DNA from: Muricea muricata
Taxonomy: Eukaryota > Cnidaria > Anthozoa > Malacalcyonacea > Plexauridae
Reading direction: 5' to 3'
NCBI GenBank assembly: GCA_963855995.1
Contig: OY979719.1
Coordinates: 16,897,312 to 16,961,311 of the forward strand
DNA length: 64,000 bases
A program made the position numbers and the translations under genes. The stretch's first letter is position 1. Every line of letters starts with the position of its first letter. The notes beneath the pieces are model-generated. The model ran no database searches. It saw only the letters and a program-made list of their open reading frames with translations, and was not told the DNA's origin. This document shows, piece by piece, positions 1 through 25,927 of the stretch.

Positions 1-29
1 AATTATATTGTGAACACAATTAAACTACA

Positions 30-713
30 GAGTGTATAAAAAAAGTTTACAGTTGGAAAAAGTCCGCTAATGCAAAGAGTGCTTATTGTTTTAATGGACT
101 TTAGTTATCCGAAGTATAGTACCGCTTCGTCTGGAACATCTAGCAATATTTTTTTTCTTCATAAAACTTTTTTTCAATTAAGGTGGCTGGTTATAACGGG
201 TTTTGAACACATGGTGTTAAAATATGGAGCACGTGTTATAAGATTGTAAAGCTTCAGAAATTTTGGTGCACGCACAATCAACTGGTGAGACTTAAAAAAC
301 TACTTCAAACGCTAAAATTAAGGCATGCGGTACTTTAATGTGTGCAAAAAGCTAATATGCGTAAAATTAATTAATAATGAGACACAAAATCAAACATGGG
401 TAACAAAATATGCAAAATGGTAGAAAGTTTATCTTTCGTAGGTCACATGCTGGAATTCGCACAAATCAAATTGTTTAAAACTTTGTACTAACTTAAAATT
501 GGTTTTCAGTTATCCATCTTTGTACGCAAGGCCTTTTAAAAGTGGCTTTTGATACGGAGCCACCATGAGTCAAAAAATTTAGTTTTGTAAAAAAATTTTT
601 TAGATGTTCCTGACAGAGCCAAACTACCGAGAACTACTATATTTTTTTAAAAGCATTGAACGCTCTCTGCTTAGCAGACGTTTTCCAACTGTAAACCTTT
701 TTTTGATACACCC
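30..713. repeat. MITE-like element with terminal inverted repeats
   Basis: The left end (about 31-70) and the right end (about 665-713) are near-perfect inverted copies: both contain GTGTAT, an A-run, then GTTTACAGTTGGAAAA and a shared GTC-GCTAA core. The interior has no open frame of note. It lies just downstream of the BTB gene's 3' end. Superfamily cannot be assigned because no clean target-site duplication was seen. Confidence 0.6.
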
Positions 714-860
714 CATAAAAATTTACCTTGTTTTTATCCCAAACTTAACATTATCGTTATTTTCAAACCGAAGTTAAATGTTACATGTACATTTACATTA
801 AAACCAGTAACAATGTTTAATTTTTGTCGATTATTACCGGTTTATACACAAAGTATTTAT

Positions 861-1835
861 TTAATCTTGCACAACCTCCACAATGCGTATTCTGTCATTC
901 GAACGGCCCAGATTTACATGAAGTCTCCAGGCTTGGGACTCGGGTATATCAATTTGAAATTGCTGACCAGTGGGTAAATGAAGTGAAAACTTTGCTGCAT
1001 CACAACCCAAGACTAACTCAACCGTGTCGCCCTCTTTTGACTGGTTAACTAAAGAGTCGTACTTTTTTAAAGATCCATTCTCATACATTCCTTGATTACC
1101 ATTGCTTCCCAGTGACCAGCCCTTAGAGTCAGTCCAGTTGTATGAATTGTTACCCTTCGGTTTAACATCTGCTTTTACTATGCCAACTAAGATCCAGTTG
1201 TTATCTTTAAAAGACTCTAACTTCAACTTAAAACGCACAATCCCACGTTGATAAACATTTTCACCGAGGACATATTGTTGGTCTGTACTTGAACTGATTG
1301 CCACTCTCCCGTTTTCCTGAACAGTAATCCCCGAGCTGCACTCATTGAATTTCTCATCTCGAGCAGGCGTAATTTCATCGCTCAATCCGAGATACTCGAG
1401 AAGAGTATTAAAATTCTTCATCTGATTTTTCGGCACTTCCGTCAATACTGCGGGATTCTCGGGGCTTGAAATTTTCTTTGCGCGAAGATAATCTAAAATC
1501 CAGCCGAAATATTCTGGATTAAAATCGAAGAAGACGACGCCATCTTTGTCTCGTTTCACACGATCTTCCCATCTTCCGTTGAACATTGTGGCCAGGAGAG
1601 ATCCTTCGACCTGACACAAGGTAGCTCTTGTTGTCGTGAATTTCTGTCCACCAACATTGAGATGAACGATATCATCATCACTCACTTCCACAGCTTGCAT
1701 TCGTTGCTTCTCTGCGTTCAAGGCTTCGACTTCCGCCTTCAAATTCGCTCGCTCCTTTTCGACAATCTCGTTAAACTCTGCCCTGAATCGCTTGACTAAA
1801 TCGTCAAATTTATTCAGTAAATCACCACAGCTCAT
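861..1835 (-). CDS. Intronless KCTD-type BTB/POZ protein with C-terminal beta-rich domain
   Basis: A single uninterrupted 324-residue frame starts at a true ATG at 1835 and ends with TAA at 861. Residues about 5-48 are charged and helical (coiled-coil-like, rich in E/K/A). Residues about 55-150 form a T1/KCTD-type BTB domain: the DDIVHLNVGGQKFTTTRATL entry motif, then GSLLATMFNGRW, and the FDFNPEYFGWILDYLR segment typical of KCTD proteins. Residues about 165-324 form a beta-rich domain with repeated aromatic and glycine positions (NWILVGIV, KGWSLGSNGNQG) that resembles SPRY/B30.2-like or other ligand-binding sandwiches; that assignment is inference. KCTD-family BTB domains oligomerise and often act as Cullin-3 adaptors, with the C-terminal domain choosing the substrate; a substrate-adaptor role here is inferred. 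An AATAAA hexamer overlaps the stop codon on the minus strand. Absence of introns among multi-exon neighbours suggests a retroposed or lineage-expanded copy, but the frame is intact. Confidence 0.85.
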   Translation of the reverse strand: MSCGDLLNKFDDLVKRFRAEFNEIVEKERANLKAEVEALNAEKQRMQAVEVSDDDIVHLNVGGQKFTTTRATLCQVEGSLLATMFNGRWEDRVKRDKDGVVFFDFNPEYFGWILDYLRAKKISSPENPAVLTEVPKNQMKNFNTLLEYLGLSDEITPARDEKFNECSSGITVQENGRVAISSSTDQQYVLGENVYQRGIVRFKLKLESFKDNNWILVGIVKADVKPKGNNSYNWTDSKGWSLGSNGNQGMYENGSLKKYDSLVNQSKEGDTVELVLGCDAAKFSLHLPTGQQFQIDIPESQAWRLHVNLGRSNDRIRIVEVVQD

Positions 1836-3482
1836 TTTGCAACGTTTTTCACAAAGAGAGTGACTTTCACTTTTAAGACACTTTGCACAGAGAGATCAAC
1901 GAATTAGTTTCTCAAGCTTGGGGACAGTGATGTATTCTGGGAAAAGATAGTATTGCGAAATGTGAATATGATCAAATACGTCAAATAGACCATGAAAAAC
2001 GAAGGTCAAATTTCATTTTTACAACATTATTCAAAGTAGGCACTCCAGGCCCGTATTAAACTACGATTTGTGATCCACCGAGTCGGGTATCAAAGTTGCG
2101 AGCCAACTCAATAAGCGTGGGATATCAGGTTAGATTTTTTAATGCAAAGTACGCTATTCCCAATTTCCCAGTATTTTGAGGACAAGAGTATAAACCTTAT
2201 AAGCATTGACACAATCGGTTTCGTGTACAAATATTGTGGCAGTATTATACAACGAAGCGAAGACTAAAACTATTACCGAAGGTGGACTAAATAAAGTATT
2301 GGGTGAAAAATTGAAGGAAATGAATCCAACAATCCATTGCACTAAATTATTTGAACCAAAAATTTTTGACGTAGTTTCATCATCGTTTGAGCTAAACATT
2401 GAACCATGACGAGGTCATGTTGAGATTGATTGGTAATTGATTGACCTTATACGGTCTATAAACACAGAAAAATTTACACGACCAAAAGTCGGGCTAGCTT
2501 CGCAACTGGATTGCCAACATTGCTTCCACGTCAGGAAAGCAAGTTTGTCTCCGCATCGCTTTTGACATAACTAAGGTAGACTGTGATGTATAAAGATTGC
2601 CAGGTAAATACCAACCTAAAATGATCAAGCTTTGTAATTTCAGCTAACTTTTCACAGTAATATATTTGAGTTCAGGGACCAATCACAGCCTTTGTTTACA
2701 AACCGGCTTGCGAGTTCTGAAATGAACATTTGAACTTCGCAACGAAGTTCGAAATATTACAGTGAAAAGTGATCTGAAATCGACTGTAAAACAAAAGTCA
2801 TCAGTGTTTGTCATTCGCCATGTGAAATGCAAACTGTAAACATTTAGGAAAGATTGACGCGTGATAGGCAAATGTGGCAAGCAAGGCAAATGTAAGTACA
2901 TCAAGTAAATAAATACACATGATATAACATAATTCATTGATTAAATTGTATTTCATTAGTCTCGTGATGTCAGTAAAATATTTTCTCGCCCCACGCCGTC
3001 TGGGTTGGCGCGGATTCAAATTTGTTTACTGCACTGATCTGACAAGAAACTGGATTGATATCGGTGTTGTGTTATGATTCGGTTTATTTGTGTTATTACT
3101 ATAGGAGAGATGTAATTATAACTGAAGACAGAACTGCGAAATGTCTTGATAGTACAAGACTGATTCGATCAACTTTTTCAACATAAAATTCAACTATTAC
3201 ATTATAGCTGGTAATTTTAAGACTGAAAATAAAGTTTTTTTCGTAGAATAAATGAATTTCGACAAGTTGTTTCTTTATGCAAAAATAAATGCATCTCTCC
3301 TTGCAAAGTTTATGTAAACATGAGACTGGTCTAATTCGCTGCTTTCACGCAGCACATCCAGTTTATGGTCAGATCAATCTCTTGCATTAGGCTCCAGCGT
3401 ATTGCTGAAAAATTAATATTTTAAAAGTACGTTATTATTTACAAAATATAGAATTACTAGTTCGCCTGATTTGAGCCCGACG
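1836..3482. other. Intergenic region between BTB gene and MLK gene
   Basis: This stretch holds the presumed promoter and 5' leader of the BTB gene and the 3' flank of the MLK gene. Apart from a foldback repeat at 2635-2790 no gene, RNA or strong signal was recognised. Confidence 0.5.
2635..2790. repeat. Foldback repeat, family shared with 5074-5290
   Basis: The right arm begins with AATCACAGCCTTTGTTTACA and ends in CGACTGTAAA; it is nearly identical to 5181-5290. The segment just upstream (2638-2662) carries an inverted copy of the arm's AGCTAACTTTTCACAGTAAT part, so the element folds back on itself. The core contains the perfect small palindrome GAACTTCGCAACGAAGTTC. Confidence 0.6.
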
Positions 3483-19173
<15,691 letters not shown>

Positions 19174-20267
19174 TCATTTGACGGGAAAATCCCGCATAAA
19201 TTCTCCTCAAACGCCAGGGAAGCGAAGACAAACGACCTCTGGTGTTTCCCGTGTGTGCTAATTCATCTTGACGTTCCTTTACACAAAATATTTCCCCGAT
19301 ATTTTCTCAACTCACAACAATTTCGACATATTTTTGTTAATTTCCAGCTAGCCCGTACACAATAAGGCCTCTGTCACGTGACATACACGGCCAGTGATTG
19401 GCCAGGCGCCTCAGACGCCGAAGGGCTTCGAAATTACGGTGCGAGCAGGGGGCAAGATTTAGTGTGTGAAAATTTAATTTGTTTTCTTTTGTCAAACGGT
19501 ATTTATTGATAAATCACAACCGATCTCAATCTCTTAAAAGTATTTACTATCAATACTTCGAAGCTGTAAAGTTTGGTCGGAGACAATTACGTATGCGCAT
19601 GCGCACAATGTCTTACCAAGTAACATCAGAAAACGATCAATTCCCACGCGAAAATATTGAATACAACCCGTCTCGGCTTGCAGGCTTTTTTAGTAGAATA
19701 TATATTTCAAATCTAATACAATATTTCACAAAGGAAACTGCACAAATTGTGCCCAGTTATTCTTTATAGAGGCGCCATTCTAACTGTGTTCTGCTTATGT
19801 CGTTTTGTGTATCTATTTGATTCCATGCAGATGCTTTCGTGTGGTTTTATCTGCACTTGCTCTAGTTTGTTGGTTAGTTGGAAAGATAATTAAGCAATTA
19901 TCGAACACTCAAGAAACTCTCGTTGCAGACAAAACATAAATAAGTTTCTTTGCCAATGTAAATAATGCATAATCCCCTAAGAAATTAAATTTTTCGGTAC
20001 TTCCTTCATAGCCTAAGAAACGAGCATATAACTGCAATATTGTAAAATGTACGCTTGTCAACAGAACACGTATGGTTCGAAGTCCAGCTGCCCAGGAGAG
20101 TTGGGAAAGTGTGCTAATAGACCAGCGGTCTGTCGGCATAATTTTTGGCATGTTCTAGGAAAACGATGAATACTTCTGGCTCTTTCAACAATAACTGCTA
20201 ATAGTAATTTCTTAAACCAAAACTAAAAGATGTGACAAATTGTCGGTAAATATTTGTCAGCAGAATG

Positions 20268-20580
20268 AACAATTTGCATAATAGACGAAGGTCAATCTAG
20301 GCAGTAAGGATAAAATCTTTTACTACACTTAAAAAGGGGATCCCAAGATTAGTAATGTATTACTCGAGGAAAAGGTTAACTTTTTTGAGCTGAAACGGTA
20401 ACTTTCCCCCACGCTTTACAATTATATACAAAATTTAAAAACTTCGCAAGGTTTTCCGCATTTTACAAAATCGATCAAACTTTGTAATTCTAGATTTTCG
20501 CCATCAAACTTTGCAATTCTAGTATGTTGTGGTCCTCTTTCTAGTTGTAGTAAAATATTCCGTTTCTAAGAGCACAGTTT
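20268..20580. repeat. Second copy of the AATTTGCATAAT MITE family
   Basis: Starts GAACAATTTGCATAATAGAC as at 10093 and carries the matching ATCTTTTACTACA and CCATCAAACTTTGC inner arms. The right terminal part is missing or diverged. Confidence 0.55.
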
Positions 20581-20624
20581 CAAACGTCACTTCCTGTCTT
20601 GCATGCGGAATATTTATGAGACGT

Positions 20625-20696
20625 ACTAAGTTATTTACTATAGAATTTACCAAGTTATTCACTATAGAATTTACTAAGTTATTTTCAATAGAATTC
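20625..20696. repeat. 24-bp tandem repeat, three copies
   Basis: Units beginning ACTAAGTTATTTACTATAGA at 20625, 20649 and 20673 differ at only a few positions. Confidence 0.8.
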
Positions 20697-21364
20697 TTTC
20701 GGTTTGATAGGACATAACGAGAAATACTGCCTGACGTCACCTGCGAGAAATAGCTCGGCAGTTGATTGCACATAGCTTAATAATGCGCTTAGAATGCTAA
20801 TTAGATGATTTAAAGCATTTAGCGCCGAGAACAATGACCGAGCAGTACAAAGTATAATTTATTTTGTCCAAGAAAACTTCAGAATAGCGAAAGTGGCCAT
20901 TTGAATTAGAAATATTGAACACTCGTTATTTTTCCTGGCAAAATGGTACATCTTGAATCTTATATTTGATATTTTGCCAATAGCATAATTCAATTAAATC
21001 TAGCATCATGCTGATAGAAAAAAAAACAGTAAGAGAAAAACAGTTAGGAAAGGAAACCAGAATATCCTGTAAGAGCCCAAAGGCGTGCCTTTTTGTAAAG
21101 GAAATGATCTGACGAATTTGTCACCAAATTGCTTGGCTTGGTGGCCATTGTTGATTGATTTCAAGAAGTTTTTGTTTAAAAATATAATTAATATCCTTTT
21201 TGCGGACACAACCAGAAAGCTTGTTTGCAGTTAGAAAAATTAATTGAAGAGAATTGGAAAGCTGGTTTGTCAATTTGTTTCTTTGAAAGAGGGCCGGGTG
21301 ATTGGTACGCGAAAGAATTGATTATATTGTACACGCGTAAGAATTTAATCTCACACGTTGTAGC

Positions 21365-21540
21365 GAATCTGCAAACAAGCCGTCAACAAGCTGTGTTCGC
21401 ACTGTTTGTTCCAAGTTGTCAACAAATTTGAAACAAGATGTAAACAACTTGTAACATCCTTGTAGATATTATCAGACTTGTCACAAGGCTGGTCCAGCAA
21501 TGTTGCAATCACGACATAACAATATTGTTACAACCTTAAA
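21365..21540. repeat. CAACTTG-word repeat block F
   Basis: Contains AACAAGCCGTCAACAAGCTG, the GTGTTCGCACTGTTTGTTCC edge and GTTGTCAACAAATTTGAAAC, the same vocabulary as the intronic blocks but here intergenic. Confidence 0.6.
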
Positions 21541-22134
21541 ATAGCCCTAACTTACCAACTGGGCGACAGCCCCTGCAGGGATTTTTCTAAGAGTTGGGAG
21601 TTTTGACTGTTATTTAATGCTTACAATATGAGCGGTGGCCTTGTTCTTTTGTGTATAGCGAAGCAGAAGGCGAGCAGTTAAGTTAGCATTACGTAAAGTC
21701 AAGACTCTCAACTCTAGAAATATATTTCCGTTCAAAAAGATGGCAGCAACTCCACTTAGCTTAGAATAACCTCTGCTCCGATGTTTCCACTTACAGCTGG
21801 CTTTTAAAAATCGTCAAGTCCTTATAAATCTCGCAAGACCACCCATGTCGTAGTCTTGATGTGGATATTGAAAACAACACTCGATATTTTCATTGTTCCC
21901 TGATCCTCCCTACTTGCCAGTATTACTGATGGATGTTGAATATCAAATACCAAAAATAATGCCTGCAGTGACGTAATGTTATTCCTGAAAAAAAAACACT
22001 TGAGTGTTCTGGCCTGGAAAATATATGTTAATGCTTCCGTAGCGGATAAACGTCAGATAAACGTGTCTCCCGACCCAACTGTTTTGAAATCGCGAGTTCG
22101 ATGCTCGCTTCAGTTGGCACAGCCAAAAATGCCA

Positions 22135-22345
22135 CGGACTTGTTGTATGTTGTAAATTTTATGCGTTTGTTGCAACTCAATTGTCAACAATTTGCAACAA
22201 ACTTGTCAATTTTCAGCTGAAACAACTTGCGGCGAGTCTGTAGATAACAAGTTGTGACAATCAACTTGCAACAAGTCTGTCGCAAAGTCGACGCGAACGC
22301 ATCCTGATAACACCGGCTTGTTTATATAGAAAGCCTGTCGCAAGT
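22135..22345. repeat. CAACTTG-word repeat block G
   Basis: Includes GTTGCAACTCAATTGTCAAC, TTGCAACAAACTTGTCAATT and the GCGAACGCATCCTGATAACA edge followed by GGCTTG, matching blocks C and H. Confidence 0.6.
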
Positions 22346-22395
22346 TATAAAGTCATTGCTCTCGGGCTTTCTCAATGGACACATTCCGGTTTCCT

Positions 22396-22536
22396 GGTAA
22401 TAATTCCGTGTTCTAATATAAATCTTAATCCAAGCCCTAATCCAAACCCTAATCCTAACCAGCGTTTTATTTGTCATGTTTTAACTTTGATGGATTGAAG
22501 ATTAATTTCGCGTACTGAGAACACGGAATTATTACC
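22396..22536. repeat. Small inverted-repeat element with telomere-like core
   Basis: GGTAATAATTCCGTGTTC at 22396 is inverted exactly at 22519-22536. The core has degenerate CCCTAATCC / CCCTAATCCTAACC words that resemble, but are not, telomeric repeats. Confidence 0.7.
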
Positions 22537-22589
22537 GGTTTCCTTCAAGTTGAAAACTGTCAAGGAAGGCGATCTTGCATGCCCTAAAG

Positions 22590-22690
22590 TGCACCCAGGT
22601 GACCACAAACGACCACGAAAGACCACAAGTGACCGTGAAGGACCACGAGAAACCACGAATGTAGACTGCAAGTGACCACGTAAGTTTTAT
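22590..22690. repeat. Degenerate GACCAC short tandem array
   Basis: About nine imperfect copies of a 9-11 base word of the form GACCACnnnn lie between 22600 and 22680. Confidence 0.6.
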
Positions 22691-24228
22691 CAAGAACGAA
22701 GCATGGACATAATGACGCTTTAAAAACACAAGATATCCGCATTGTTTTAGCAATATTTTCGCATTATTTTTGTCAATATAACCCAAGAATATTGTCAGCT
22801 GTGTGATCCATAGTAATTTTATCTCGTGCATTCAGCATAGTTCGTTCTTGATAAAAACTTCCTTGTGATCATTCCTGGTTACTCGTGTGTACTTTTCGAC
22901 AAGATCAGGGAAGTTGGAATTGTTAAAAAAATACCAATAAAGCCTTTGTAATAAGCACTTTGCCACTCTGTCTTGAGAGTCTGCATGACGCGAATGTCAT
23001 TAAATCCTAAAAATCCTTTGAATAGATATTGTGTAGTTCCCGATGTCACAAAACGATTTCAGAAAATGTCTAATGATTGTTTAGATAAATGCGGAACCTG
23101 TTACGTAGCTTTTAGTGATCTATTTTTAGTTTGTACCGGGTGCATAGCGTGAAAAAAATACCCTTGGCCTTGTCTGATTCAGTCTAATTACTAAGTAAAA
23201 ATTGAAAGAACTATCACACTAAAGCATTCAAGTATATTTCGTTCAGTGCATTATATCATATCTAACTTAAATTTTGGAACGCGACAAGAGTATTTTAGCA
23301 CAATTTTTGCCGAGATATTTGGGCTTGAAAATGCGTAAATATCTTTAAAATTGGCGAAAATTTTAAAAAACGGCCTTTTGAACTACTTTTGGCAACCGGT
23401 ATACCAGTTGAAGTTGAAATATTCATGCCATAAAGTAAAATTTATCCTTGCAGACTGTGTGGGTCCCACTGTGGGTCACGTTCTCCTAGTGTATGGTCTA
23501 TTATATTCGATAATTCTTATTACGCAACCACAAAAATACAATAAATGACATATTTAGCACATGTAATCAACTTTCAACGAGTTTCCTTCCCAACAACTAC
23601 AGTTTGTCTCATTTATGTATCAGTTATAATATATTTACACACATCTTGCATTTCTGGGAAGAACTTTCCAGTACATCAGTGTCTTCATTGTACTGCTTCG
23701 AATCGTGTTAGCGTTTCTAGGAATTATCTCTGCTCGACTGGCTTTGCCCCATTATCTAAATCTAACAACCACAAATGACGCAACAATTAGTGAGTCTGTA
23801 TTGTTGCTTTAGGGTATGATTGGTCTTGATAGATGATTTATCGCAGTTTTGAACCCAAATTCGTTTGTATTTTTCCGTTATCTGCTAGCTTCACCGTAAA
23901 CACGTCTGTGTGGTCTTATTTCAGTCATTTGCCAAACCACAACATCCTCCTTTTAAAAAATAGACACCTGTTCAACGTATGAACAAACACAAGGGCAGGA
24001 TGTTGTTTAGAAAACATGCTCATATGCACGTTTAATTGTCTGTCTACCTAAAGATAAACTATAGAATGCATACTAATCAGTAGAAACAAGCATATCTTTA
24101 TTAAAGCAGTGTGCCTTGATGCGAGGAATAAACATCAGTGATAGATCCGTTTAGTCAATTTATTACTTGCCTGTATACTACATAGTTTTTAACATTTTAG
24201 ATAGTTATTGCAGTGTTCAGCAAAGCAA

Positions 24229-24416
24229 AGTACTCAAAATTTTTACTTAAGTAAAAGTAAGTAACACCTCAATTTTTACTTAAGTAGGAATCAGGGTACT
24301 GACTGAAAATTTTACTCAAGTAAAAGTAGAATTTTAAAAAGGTAAAAATGCAAAAGTATTTCTTGGAAATTTTACAGAATAAAAGTACTGAAAAATACAC
24401 TTAAATGAAAGTACTA
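24229..24416. repeat. MITE-like element of the ACTTAAGTAAAAGTA type
   Basis: Repeated TTTTACTTAAGTAAAAGTA-like words in both orientations between a GTACTC start and a GTACTA end. Such words are common in non-autonomous DNA elements (often hAT-type) of animals; the superfamily is inference. Confidence 0.5.
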
Positions 24417-25927
24417 ATGAAATAGAATTTACGTTTTAGATTTAGGATATATCATAGTTATTGTATTATGAAGCCAAGATGCGTGAATTAACCATTCATT
24501 TATTACTGTATTTATTTGTTTATTTACTACCAGGAATTCGAGGTTATGATTAAGAAATTATAAGGTTTCCCAATTTTTTGAGCCGTAAATTCAGATAATG
24601 GAAAGCTAGCTCGGGCGGTCCATGATTGGAATTAAAACTAAATTTGCTCTAAACGTGGATTTAAAAGTACATTCAGGGGAAGCTTTTCTGAAGAATCTTT
24701 TTTGGAGTCATTATAATTAGCAAGTTCTTGTTTGAAATTTATTTCGGTCAAAATATATAGGACTTGCATGATCGCTCATATTCTCATCCGAGAATGTAGC
24801 TACTTTAACAGGGAAAGATGAGGAATAGAAAGGTACACACACACAAGTCGAAACTTGGCTCTCTTGAAATAAAAGTTGATTCATCCTCTCTCGCACAATG
24901 CAATTTCTGCTGCAATTTCTAGTGCATTTCGTGCACTTTTGACGGATGTGATCGAGTGGATTATTAACGGATGTTTGAGTTAATGATTGCTCGCCTGAAT
25001 ATTCACTCGTTCCCACGCATCAAAAGGAGAGATCGATAAACTCTTAAAAACTTTGCATTTTTACATCAAGTCGAGCATATTGTTTTGATTAAAGAATCTT
25101 GGAGACGTTTTTTTCTATTGAAATTAAGCTTTGCTGTGGTGGATTTAATTTGATGCTTGAATAAGACAGTAATGAAACGAATTGCAATTCAGGTTGTTTG
25201 TTCAATCATGATTATTCATAACAGTTCAATACATACAGATATCAGTAACAAATTAAGCCCGTTTTCCACTTTGACCGTACCGTAGCGAAATGTAGCATAT
25301 TCTATTGTATCGATATATCATTAGTTCTGCCTGAGTGTTCAAGAGACAATGAAATACGCCACGTTTCGCCACGATTACAATGTGTTATAGTGGGCATACT
25401 GTACAATGTGACCTAATTTGATACACCGAAAGTCAAATGTTTTTCTGCGAAATGCACATTTATTTGGTGGCTCTTCACTCCATGTTAAAAGGTTTATGAG
25501 TCTATATTTGATGATGAAATTTTCTCACCTATTCCCGGATTAAATTTCGACACGTGTATGGTATGGCTCGATAGTCAGAATTCATTAGAACTTTTATCTC
25601 TCCACCATAAAATGTTTTATATTGCGCATGCTTGAACTTCATTTTAGATCATTGCACAGCTCCAGTTTCTCATATTTCGCGTTTCAGTTCATTTCTAATT
25701 ATAAGTTCATTTGCATAAACTTCACACCTTATCCATGACAACAATGTCTCTGAACATGCAAACAGTAGAACCAAACTTCTGCAACTATGAAGACAACCAG
25801 TAGAGCTATACAATGACCTAAACTAAGCTTTACCCATGCGCTATAGATTACATAGCGAAAGTTAATCACTCCTTTATACACAACGCCCAGCCCCCTCCCA
25901 GGGCTAGTATCAAAATCTACATCACAA

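Larger units (their letters stand above)
19174..25927. other. Intergenic region between MLK start and TRMT6 end
   Basis: Holds the MLK leader and promoter (about 19,160-19,450, relatively GC-rich) and the TRMT6 3' flank. Otherwise it contains repeats listed separately. Short frames at 22532-22831, 23351-23548 and 24717-25016 have no recognisable domain or exon structure. No RNA gene was seen. Confidence 0.45.

Noticed and set aside
2206-2409. Plus-strand frame of 67 codons with balanced composition
   Set aside because: Looks more protein-like than most short frames, but no domain, splice context or start context supports it and a minus-strand frame overlaps it.
22420-22465. Possible interstitial telomere repeat
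   Set aside because: Words are degenerate and few, and they sit inside an inverted-repeat element.
24717-25016. 99-codon minus-strand frame with clustered cysteines
   Set aside because: The cysteine spacing does not match a known domain and no neighbouring exon joins it.
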